Source: Escarpia spicata
Taxonomy: Eukaryota > Annelida > Polychaeta > Sabellida > Siboglinidae
Assembly (NCBI GenBank): GCA_963995525.1
Contig: OZ023206.1
Location: 62,184,994-62,248,993 of the forward strand
DNA: 64,000 nt
Direction: 5' to 3'
Made by a program: the position numbers and the translations under genes. Under the pieces are notes generated by a model. It was not told the origin of the DNA. It saw only the letters and a list, made by a program, of their open reading frames with translations, and searched no databases. This document shows, piece by piece, positions 52,501 to 62,127 of this stretch. The stretch's first letter is position 1, and every line of letters begins with the position of its first letter.

Positions 52501-54215
52501 ACCTGTCCCACTGTCAACAGATCGCAGCAGGTTCTCTGAGAAAACTGCTGCCCCCTTTCCACTAAGATGGAGGCCATCTCTCATGTACATATCTTCCCTC
52601 CCAACAAAGTATCCCCATAAATCTGTGAATCCCACCCCCTCTTCGTCACACATCTGCTCAACTAGTGCGTTGATCGCCATCCTCTTACAGTTTCTATACG
52701 TTGCCCCCTTCCTCCCATTACTGGCAACATTCCTGACAGAATAACCTGTTCAACTCTCGTCTTCTTTAGCTTCCTCACTAACTGTCTATACTTCTGTACT
52801 ATCGCAGTTGTTCCCTCCCTGTCTGCATTATTTGTTCCTACATGTACCAGTATAGACCCCCCCCTTGCCATATCCCATTACCTTATCTACCCTGTCAGTT
52901 ACATGTTCAATCCTAGCCCCCGGTAAACAAACAACGACGTCCTTCCCCTCGCTCAGTACCTTGTCCGTCTTTCTCATAATGGAGTCGCCCATAAACACCC
53001 TCTCTTTCCTCATTGCCCCCTCAATCACTGCCTTAGAATAGCTCCTTCTTCGGTTTGCATCTGTCTGGTTGTTTTCTTTCCCCCTGTCGTCTTCTCTCCT
53101 GTCACATTCTCTTCCGATCCATTCTTTCCTGTCGCTTTTTCTCTTGTCACCTTCCCTTTTATCGACTTCTCTTCTATCACATTTGCTCTCACTTCCTTTC
53201 GTCCCTTCTTCGTTCGTCCCATCTCGTTTTCCTCTCTCCTCTCCCTTCCCATCTTCCCTCCCTCCTTCTCTACGGTCACTTTCTTCCCTGTCACCTTCAC
53301 GCTTGTCACGTTTTCTGTTGTCGATTTTCCAATTTCTTCCCCTCCAATCACCTTCCCTCCTCTCAATCTCCTTTCCTCAGTTTTCTTGCCACTGCTAGTC
53401 TCCTTCAGTCTTGCAGTATTCTCACCTCTCTCCCTGTCGTCTCTCTCCATTCGACCTGCCCCCTTGCTAATTCCCATCTCCATTCCCTTCACAATATCTG
53501 TCAACCTAACTATCTCCTTCTGCAGACACTCCACCTTCCAACACCCAATGCACTGAAAGGTGAATCCTTCCTCCATGGTTTCTGCCCATGACTTCCCACA
53601 GCCGGACAATGCAAAATCTACCCAGCTGTGGCAGTGATCGCACACCAAGTGTCGCTTTGCCTTGACTTGCCGCTTGCAAGGCGCCATATCCCGATCAGAA
53701 TTTATTTAATAACTTAACTAACTTAGTCTTTATAAAGACTGTTTCCTGTGTACTACAGCACACTTTAGGTTACAAATTTCAATTACACAGCCGACTATTT
53801 ATCCTGACACGAACCCTAACATTACCGTTAGTGACCTAATTTAAATACAATCAATTACGTTACGTTAGGCTGTTTTATGTATTTAGGTTACGCCGCCCGA
53901 CTATCGCCCTTGCTTAATTTTAACAACAATGCTGCCTAATCAAACTATCTAGCAAGTACTGGCTTACACAGATATTATCTTATGTAAGTAGTTTGATGGT
54001 TGTTACTTTATTTCCTATATATTCTACCACATAATCAGGTTTGTTAAATCTTGTTTACAAATTATCGAAGCTTAAGTGAGTTACCCTATTATCACTCACT
54101 ATACTAAGGTATTCTAAAATACTATAACTAACTAACTTTAAGCACAATTGCTACTCAATATATGTTTATTGCAACTTTATGAATGATATTAAGGCAAGAA
54201 TAATACTTAGTCATG
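49510..54215 (-). mobile_element. CR1-like non-LTR retrotransposon copy 1
   Basis: Minus strand. ORF1 region: 53,687-53,025 starts with a Cys/His-rich PHD-like motif (CDHCHSWVDFALSGCGKSW, CIGCWKVECLQKEI) and coiled coil. It is followed in other frames by an SGNH-esterase-like domain (FMGDSIMRKTD; VHVGTNNADREG; MYMRDGLHLSGKG). ORF2: endonuclease (52,501-51,620), then RT (51,477-49,609) with NYRPVSLTSVICKLLE, IVYLDFQKAFDKV, GVPQGSVLGPILFLIYINDL and FADD. The 3' end at about 49,510-49,560 has the ATTTAACAAG tail, shared with copy 2. It interrupts Polinton B between the protease-tail repeats and the AATAAA region. The exact 5' border is uncertain. Confidence 0.9.
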
Positions 54216-54219
54216 TCAC

Positions 54220-54440
54220 ATCAAGCACTTGTCTTCAGTTAATAAAATACGGTTTCGTGTATGATATCACACACGCATGTATATGCTAACAACGTTGAAG
54301 TTTGGTTCTTGCAACTCGTTGATCCAAGTTTGATACATGTATGTGGCTAGTTTAAGATTTGCACTTATTGAAGATGATCTGTAAATACGTTTGTGATGTA
54401 CACGAATAAAATGTGCAAACCTTAACTTGTGTCTTTTTGT
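54220..54440 (+). other. Polinton B sequence matching the right end of Polinton A, with poly(A) signal
   Basis: GCACTTGTCTTCAGTTAATA and AAATACGGTTTCGTGTAT correspond to 35,950-35,985 in Polinton A, including AATAAA (54,241-54,246). A second AATAAA is near 54,404. It links the two sides of the CR1 insertion. Confidence 0.75.
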
Positions 54441-54500
54441 TCATAGTGTAAGTAGTATAAGTACCGTGCATCCCAGTCCCTTTCATCATTTGCGTAAAGT

Positions 54501-54646
54501 ATGGACACGAGGTTAGTTCATCCTTTTACCTGTATCGTTGCTGGGCCGACGGGCTATGATAAAACGACATTTGTTGTCTCTTTACTACGTCATTGTGTCA
54601 CACTCGTAAACTCACCGCCCGAAAAGATCACGTGGTGTTACGGTGT
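54501..54646 (+). pseudogene. Truncated packaging ATPase of Polinton B
   Basis: About 49 codons from ATG 54,501 match the start of the Polinton A ATPase, up to TGGTGTTACGG. The P-loop reads GPTGYDKTT, so Gly before Lys is lost. The match stops abruptly at 54,646 where an inverted fragment of another gene begins. Confidence 0.88.
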
Positions 54647-54655
54647 CGTCGCAAG

Positions 54656-55083
54656 ACCCTTTCGATAGGGTTAGCCGAAGAAGACCGTTGCGGGTGAATG
54701 TTTTCCAAAATTTGGGGATCGACCAACGCCATCTTCTTTATGTGTTCCATGGTCACCTGAGATGGAGACGTGAATGTCGAGTTTGTCGCTGAGACCAGAG
54801 GTACATGTGTCGTAGTAGGCGCCTGAGATGGAGACGAGAATGTCGAGGTTGTTGGTGGGATCAAAGACACAGATGTCGAAGTAGGCGCCGGTTCAACTGA
54901 ATTGAACAATGTAGTGTTTGTCGTCGTAGTGTTTGTCGATGGCCTACAGCGATTGTGAGCAATGTGACTTTTCCAGTTGTTCCTACGTGTAAAATATCTC
55001 TTGCAATCTGGGCACCGGAAAGGTGCCAAGGATGGTGATGGTGTGGGCTTGTTGGCAGTCAGTAGAACAGTAGATAAGCTCAT
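54656..55083 (-). pseudogene. Zinc finger joined to the head of the conserved MEH-type Polinton protein, inverted
   Basis: The minus-strand frame from 55,083 reads a finger (FRCPDCKRYFTRRNNWKSH, IAHNRC), then a Ser/Thr/Pro-rich linker, then MEHIKKMALVDPQILENI. The last part is the start of the 266-residue protein of Polinton A (30,300). The finger is of the same make as those in the PolB exons of Polinton B. The reading runs into the antisense of the ATPase fragment at about 54,650, so the gene is truncated. Confidence 0.8.
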
Positions 55084-55159
55084 GATGCAGGTGTTTACTG
55101 TTCAAATGCAAACAACGAAATGAACAACTAGTTGAATTGTGCGATAACCTGTCTATGTG

Positions 55160-55565
55160 CTTCCATTTGAGGGATCTCAATCGATAACCCGTCTATTTGC
55201 TTTGCTTTGCTTCATCACGATAACCCGTCTATTTGCTTTGCTTTGCTTTGCTTCATTACGATAACCCGTCTATTTGCTTTGCTTTGCTTCCTTTTGAGGG
55301 ATCTCACGCGATAAACCGTCTATTTGCTTTGCTTCCTTTTGAGGGGTCTCACACGGTAACACGTCTATTTGCTTCCTTTTGTGGTGGTGGTGGTGGGATC
55401 TCACGCGATAACACGTATATTTTCTTCCTTTTGTGGTGGTGGTGGTGGGATCTCACGCGATAACACGTCTATTTGCTTTGCTTTGCTTCATCACGATAAC
55501 CCGTCTATTTGCTTTGCTTTGCTTTGCTTCCTTTTGAGGGATCTCACGCGGTAACACGTCTATTC
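55160..55565 (+). repeat. Minisatellite with ATAACCCGTCTATTTGCTTT units
   Basis: About ten units of 35-60 bp built from CGATAACCCGTCTATTTGC, TTTGCTTTGCTTC and GAGGGATCTCACGCG, two of them with a GGTGGTGGTGGTGGGATCTC block. No coding sense; frames such as 55,233-55,463 only follow the repeat. Confidence 0.9.
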
Positions 55566-55659
55566 TGATGTGCCATCCATTGTCTCGTGACATATCTCGG
55601 TCATAGTCTCTTCTCTTGTTACTGCGCGTAGCAGTTTAATGATGTCATACAGAGTACGC

Positions 55660-57682
55660 ATACTCACACACGCGACAACCAAACAAGTCCAGAGATATCT
55701 CGAGTACGGATTTTATAAGAGACAAGAATTTAATCGCTATCTAATATAATAATAACAACAACACTAGTCTACTGTTCTTCGAACATGCAGAGCATTCGTT
55801 ATCAGTTTTGTTTGATATTATATCGATTTATACGGGTGTTCAGTATAGTTCTTACAAACAATAGCTAATACACTAGTCTATTGTTCTATCATGACGCTTC
55901 ACTTTCCTCGAACAATGTAGATAGCGAGCACTGCGCCGTCTTGTATTGATATATGCTCTTTGATGTCAAGGCGATCGAGTCAACATTGCCCATCGCGCAT
56001 AGCGTGTTTATTTAAATAAATGAGACTTGAACAGGGAATACCCCTTCAAAACAGTGTACAAACAGGATATCGATGGTTGGTAAGTACTAATCTCGTACGA
56101 CAAATACTGGTATCTCGTATGATTTATCACAGGCCAAATATCGAGATGTTCTTCCAACACACAGTCACAGTCACAGAGCCGTTGAACAGGGAATACACCT
56201 TCAAAACAGTTTACAAACAGGATATCGACGGCGGGTAAGTACTAATCTCGTATGACAAATACTGTTACATGACAAACAGTTTTACCAGAATATTACACAG
56301 ATAGCTGGTAGTTTGAATGTTTTAGCAGATAAGTTCGTATAATTCCCTATGGCTATGACTTAACACGGGACAAATACACGGATGTTTTTTCAACACAGAG
56401 CCTTGAGGCTTGATTTATACCTGTTTATACCGGTTAACACGGACATTTTTCACTCGCTATAGTATGTCAGTGTTTTTGAGTTGTATATCAGTGTTTGTAA
56501 GTTGTTTGTCCGTGTTTGTAAGTTGTTTGTCCGTGGTTATGTACTGTAGGTCAGATAGCCTTTAGCCCCTATGCCTATGGCTATGCTTTATCATGGTGAA
56601 AATTACCTATCGTTTAACATGGAGAAAATTTGAAGGGGTTACATTACATACGCGCAAGTTCAATACCAGGTCTAACCAAAGCACTACCTGAATAACCAAC
56701 TCATCTCACGCACAAAATTACTGCGCGTAGCAGTTTGATGACGTCATACAGGGTGCGCGTGCACGCAACAAACAAACATGTCCAGACACGTCTCGAGTAC
56801 GGGTTTTGTAACAGACATCAAAGGGCTAATTCCAAAATGGTCGCTCTGTTTAAGGACCTAAGGTTTTAGGTCCTGATATAACACAGTCCTATATGTAGTC
56901 TACATTTCCTATACATTACTTCAGACAAAACGGTCTCCGGTGAATTTATAACCCTTTTATTATTATACACGACGCCTTACTATAACACCACATTTTCGAC
57001 ATGTCATCGTTAACCAAATAAGGACTCGGTCCCTTGGCGGAGCCTCGGCCTTCGGCCAAGCAATCTCGTGTGTGACGTATTCGAATACTGTTCGGTATAT
57101 GTTATTCAAAAAGTGGTCGCGTACTTTTGCGATAAAAAATGTCCTATCCCTTAACATGGAGTAAAAAATTCCCTATGCTTGAACATGGTGAAAAATTCGA
57201 AAAGTGGCCGCATACCTTTGCGATAAAAATGTCCTATCCTTTAACATGGGGTAAAAATTCGAAAAGTGGTCGTCAACGAACTCCACTCGTTTACAAGTTT
57301 TGGTGAAATCCCTATCTCTCCCCTGTTAAAAATCCCTATCTTTAACCCGGCCGTCGACTATGAGAAAATCCGTTCAGCCGAATCTCGAAAACCATTTTCG
57401 GAGGAACGCTGGGGGAAATTTGTAAACGAACTCCAGTCGTTTACAAGTTTTGGGGGAATCCCTATCTCTCCCATTTTAAAAATCCCTATCTTTAACCCGG
57501 GCGCGGTAATGCGCAAAATGCGCGTTTTCGTTTACAAGTTTTGGGGGAATCCCTATCTCTCCCATGTTAAAAATTCCTATCTTTAACCCTGGGGCAGTAA
57601 TGCGCAAAATCCCCTATCTCTTAACATGAGGTTTCCCCCCAGGGGGCGCAAACGGTGCGCGGTACTTAACTCTATTACTACT
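55660..57682 (-). repeat. Right terminal inverted repeat of Polinton B, uninterrupted
   Basis: About 2.0 kb. 56,199-57,682 matches 17,117-15,719 reversed, and 55,660-56,198 matches 38,980-38,217 reversed. It keeps the single TTTGAAG-containing site where transposon C entered the left arm. It ends ATTACTACT at 57,682. One sub-unit (about 57,510-57,570) is duplicated relative to the left arm. Confidence 0.92.
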
Positions 57683-57760
57683 AGCCACAGTGACCCAAGA
57701 CTCTGCCAGTGACCAATTACAGATTAGTCACACTTTCCACCAGCAGCCACAGTGAGGTGT
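57683..57760 (+). repeat. Right target duplication AGCCAC and second tandem unit of repeat R1
   Basis: AGCCAC at 57,683-57,688, then GTGACCCAAGACTCTGCCAG and the R1 block, again ending CAGCAGCCACAGTG. The target was a tandem R1 pair. Confidence 0.88.
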
Positions 57761-57839
57761 GACAGATGTTGTGGGAAAAGGGATTACTTGAACGAAAGGA
57801 CTGGAAGCCAGCTAGATCATTTGCTGCAGTAGACCATTT

Positions 57840-58330
57840 AGTTAGCAAATTTATAATTTTAGGGGACATTTGTTGCCCTTAGGATGATTCAATGAGATAC
57901 AGATTTCTTGTGTACAGTGGACACTACCACATGAAATGTTTATGCAAAATTAGAAAAAAAAAGTTATATAAGAATTTTTGAAAAAATAGTCAAAATGTGA
58001 AAATTTACCAGTTTTGGGGTCCTTTTTTGGAGGGTCATTAGGTGCCCTTAGAATGATTCAATCACATACAGATTTCTTGTGTACAATGACACTACCACAT
58101 GAAATGTATATGCAAAATTAGAGAAAAAGTTGCTGAACAGTTTTTGAAAAATTAGAAAAAATGTTATATTTTTACTAGTTTTTGGGTCCTTGGAGGCCCT
58201 AGGGAACCCTTAGAATGATTCAATCAAATACAGATTTCTCATGCATAGTGGCAGTGCCCTAAGATGTCTATGCAAAATTAGAGAAACAGTTGCTGAACGG
58301 TTTCTGAGCTACGGCATCTAACGGCGGACG
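57840..58330 (+). repeat. About 165-bp tandem repeat, three copies
   Basis: Units carry AGAATGATTCAATCA(A/C)ATACAGATTTCT, then (ACTACC/AGTGCC)-type and ATGCAAAATTAGAG blocks, starting near 57,880, 58,045 and 58,205. It ends with GGCGGACGGCGGACGCAGAG (also at 13,720-13,740) and CCAAAGGACT. Confidence 0.85.
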
Positions 58331-58384
58331 GCGGACGCAGAGTGATGGCAATAGTCCCTTGGACCTTCGGCCAAAGGACTAAAA

Positions 58385-59005
58385 AACCTGTTTCAGTCAT
58401 CATTGGTGTATTTTGCTCAAGAAGATCCCTAAACTCTTAGAATGTTGTTGAACATTTATATTTGTTTATTAATTTTTTTAATTATTGTAAAAGCAACTTT
58501 GTCGATAACTTTTTAAATACTACTCTCAGCATAGCTTAAATAACACAAACATGTTTCAACAAGCTTTGAAGAATATGCTGTAGAACACAGTCCAAACATT
58601 ATGAGCATAAGAAGCATATCTTTTATTAGGTACTCCTATTTTGTAACATAAAGAGGGGATGTTGTGCATTATGATGCACAAATCTATCGATTGCACTAAT
58701 CTATGTAGTGATGTAGTGATGTAAATATTCCAAGCAGAAACCACACAGAACTAATGTGGCAGAACAAAGTCAGACACCCTCTTCACTGCTGTGTCAGTTA
58801 ACACACTGTCCAATTAATAGCACCGTTATGCATTTTGATACACATAGTAGATGTCGCACAGAACAGAATGGGGCAGAACACAGTCAGGCACCATTTTATG
58901 TCATGTGACCCATTGTCAAATTAATGCACTGTTGAAAATAAAACGTAAAGGTAAGTTATTATATAGCGCAGTATCCAGTTCTCAGGGCTGCTGAAAGCGC
59001 TTTAG
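58385..59005. other. No gene recognised
   Basis: AT-rich. A duplicated block with ACACAGAACTAATG / GGCAGAACA(A/C)AGTCAG(A/G)CACC at about 58,742-58,790 and 58,858-58,905 is the only structure noted. Confidence 0.45.
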
Positions 59006-59007
59006 AT

Positions 59008-62000
59008 TTAACAAGATTTAACAAGATTGCCACTCAGAGAATTAACTCTCGGTGGCAGGTGGACAAGGAAGCCCTTTGGCTTATTGAGAGTCCGACCCTT
59101 TTATCTATGTGTATCACTCCCTTCTGAGGTATGTGTTGATTTTATAATCTGTTCTATTCATTTACAGTCCTTTGTGAAAATGAGAACTTTCTTATATTTA
59201 ATCTACACTGCTCCTTTGCTAATGTAACTTCATGTCCTCTAGTCCTTCTATCTTTCTTAATTGAAAAAAAATATTTCTATAAATATTTTCATAACCATTC
59301 ATTATTTTAAACACTTCTATCTGATCTCCTCTCAATCTCCTGGTCTCTAGTGTTGTTAAACCACATTCTTTTAGGCGAATTTCATAACTAAGATCCCTCA
59401 GTGTTGGTATCATTAGGCGCTCTCCTCTGTACTCTTTTTAGCATATATATGTCCTTCCTGCGATACGGCCTCCACCTTTCTATATAATATTCTAAATGAG
59501 GCACAAACTATTGCTTTGTACAGCGGTATTATTAGTTCTTTTTCCATATACGTTATGTTTTGCCTAATTAATCCGAGGAATTGATTTCCTTTTGAAGATG
59601 CAATTCCGCACTGCTCTGAAACCTTCATATCAGCACTTATGGTTAACCCTAAGTCCTTTTCTTTTGCAGTATTATTTAGTACAGTACCCCCATTGTATAC
59701 TCTACCTCTTCATTCCTATGCCTTGCGTGGAGGCATTTACATTTCCGAAAATTGAACAGCATTTGCCACTTTTCAGAACATTTGATCAACTTGTCAAGAT
59801 CATGTTGCAAATGCTGTTTATCTCCATCATTTTTAATCTTTCTAAACACTTTTGTAAGATCCTTGCTTGTTGTTATTTCATCATCCAAATCGTTGATATA
59901 TATATATTAATAATAATATAGGTCCTAGTACTGATCCTTGTGGTACCCCGCTCAATACCGATTTCCAGTTTGAAGCCTACCCATCAACTAGTACAGGTTG
60001 TCTTCTGTCAATCAGCCATTTTTCTATCGAGTTTATTATGCCATTTCCTATGCCATGGGCCTTTAGTTTAAGCAGTAGTCTTTGATGTGGTACTTTGTCG
60101 AAAGCTTTTTGAAAATCTAAGTAGACGATATCTACTGGTGATCCCTCATCTACCCACTTAATGATGTCTTCCAATAAACATAACATATTTGTTAAGCATG
60201 ACCTTGCTTTAAAAAATCCATGTTGAGATGGGTTTATCAAGTTATATTTAACAAGAAAATCCACCTTGTGATCTTTAATTAGTCTTTCTAATCATTTACA
60301 AATCACTGATGTTAAACTCACTGGTGTATAGTTCTTTGACTTGTTTCTCGAACCTTTTTTAAATAACGGTATAATGTTTGCCTCTTTCCTTTCTAAAGGA
60401 TCCAGTCCCTCTTCTAATGACAAATTGAAAACTGTTACAAGCAGTACGCTAATTTGTTTTACAATTTCCAATAGTAGTTTGGGCGGAATCCCATCCACTC
60501 CAGGTGATTTATTATCCTTCATAGCCCTTATTGTCTTAGCTACCATTTCCGGGGTTACAATTAATTGTCCTAAATAGTCTGAATCTGCCCCCTTGAACTT
60601 AGCCTCTGGTATTGGCAGTGAACTAATATCTTCTCTGGTAAACACTGAACTAATGTACTCATTCAGGTCTTCTGCCATTAAGAATCCCTCCGATATTCTA
60701 TTTCCAGCACTATCTTCTAGAGGACCAACCTTTTCTTGAACTTTCTGTTTGCTTCGAACATACGCATAAAAACTCTTGCTGTCATGTTTTATATTACTAG
60801 CTAATTGTTGTTCATAGCTTCTCTTTAAATTTCTAATTACAGCTGTAGCTTGGTTAAGTGCTTCTTTATAACTGTTGTAGTGTTCATCATTTCCAGTACA
60901 TCTATATGACTTCCATATCATTTGTTTATACTTAATTTTTCTAATGGCTTCTTTCGATAAGTGTTTCTTTTTGGACCGTTTCCATATTTTGAAGGGTTCA
61001 AATTTATCGACTATGCACTTAATTTCACTCTTTAATATATTCCAGCATTCTGTTGCCGTCTTATTTTTCACTGTGTTATTCCAGTCTATCTGCTACTGCT
61101 TTTTATTATTCCTTTCTGATTTTATTTTGATGATAAAATGTATCTGGTTGTGATCGCTACTCCCCAGTGGTTCACATATCTTGACATTGACAACTAATTC
61201 ATTGTGTGAGGGCAAAACTATGTCTAACACATTCTCACCCCTGGTTGGTTCTAGCACATGTTGAGAAAGGAAAGTATCTTGAACTAAAAACTTGTGGTCC
61301 TCACTCCCCATACTCTGTAGAGATTTCCATTGTATATGCCCGTGGTTAAAACCCCCCCATAATAATACAGTCCCGTTTGCTTACTTCCCTTATAGCGTTT
61401 TTTATTTTTTTATTCTCTTCTATGCTTATGTTTGGACTTCGATAAACTAGCCCAACTGTTAACGTTAAGTTTCTTGTAACTATGTTACACCAGACAGCTT
61501 CTTCGCAATCTGCTTGTCTTTTTAATTTTATTTCATAAGCCTGGGTAGATTCTTTAATATATAAAATAACTCCACCTCCCTTTCTTCCTATTCTATCTTT
61601 CCTAAACAGTACATATCATGTCAGTCCAAATTCGGCATCTGACATATCGGTGGTGGTCCAGGATTCGGTTATACCTATTATGTGAGGGTCAATATCTTCT
61701 ACCATAATGTTTAGTTCATTTCTTTTGTTTACTATGCTCCTTGCATTTAAACAAACACATTTATATCCAGCTTCAGAAGAGTTTTCCAGACTGTTCTTTG
61801 CTGATTTATTTGTGCTGTCTTTATGTATGCCTCCAGTTTCAGGCTTTTCTGTGAGTCCCCCTGCGAATCTGGTTTAAATAGATGCAAACTGTCCCACAGT
61901 CAACAGATCGTGGCAGATTCTCTGAGAAAACTGTTGCCCCTTTCCACTAAGATGGAGGCCATCTCTCATATACATATCTTCCCTCCCAACAAAGTATCCC

Positions 62001-62127
62001 CATAAATCTGTGAATCCCACTCCCTCTTCTTCACATAACTGCTCAACTAGTGCGTTGATCGCAATCCTCTTGCAGTTTCTATACGTTGCCCCCCTTCCTC
62101 CCATTACTGTCAAAATTCCGGACAGAA
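59008..62127 (-). mobile_element. CR1-like non-LTR retrotransposon copy 2, 5'-truncated
   Basis: Minus strand, aligned with copy 1 from its 3' tail (ATTTAACAAGATTTAACAAG) up to about 62,127, where the two diverge inside the esterase-like ORF1 region. Pieces: esterase end (62,113-61,874, MYMRDGLHLSGKG), endonuclease end (61,311-61,093), RT (61,071-60,292, 60,264-59,977, 59,888-59,676) and C-terminus (59,628-59,219). Several frame breaks and small deletions. Truncation at the 5' end is normal for target-primed reverse transcription. Confidence 0.92.

Larger units (their letters stand above)
15719..57682 (+). mobile_element. Polinton B: degraded Polinton/Maverick, host of all inner insertions
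   Basis: Both ends start with AGTAGTAATAGAG (left 15,719; right, reversed, ending 57,682) and are flanked by the 6-bp duplication AGCCAC, as expected for Polintons. The full span is 42.0 kb, but 21.1 kb is transposon C plus Polinton A and about 8.4 kb is two non-LTR retrotransposons, so the original remnant is only about 12.5 kb. Recognisable genes are DNA polymerase B with zinc-finger exons (39,278-48,496), a protease remnant (48,930-49,180), a truncated ATPase (54,501-54,646) and an inverted fragment of another Polinton gene (54,656-55,083). Integrase and capsid genes are missing. The terminal heptamer AGTAGTA is shared with Polinton A, so the two are probably relatives. Confidence 0.92.

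Noticed and set aside
53055..53591. Plus-strand Ser/Leu/His-rich frames opposite the CR1 ORF1
   Set aside because: Antisense of the Lys/Glu-rich coiled-coil part of ORF1.
55233..55554. Frames in the GCTTTGCTTC / GGTGGTGG region
   Set aside because: Minisatellite translation only.
57266..57586. 106-codon frame with repeated LQSFTSFGGIPISP units, also at 15,692-16,045 (minus)
   Set aside because: It tracks the tandem sub-repeats of the Polinton B terminal repeat. No ATG context, domain or independent evidence of coding.
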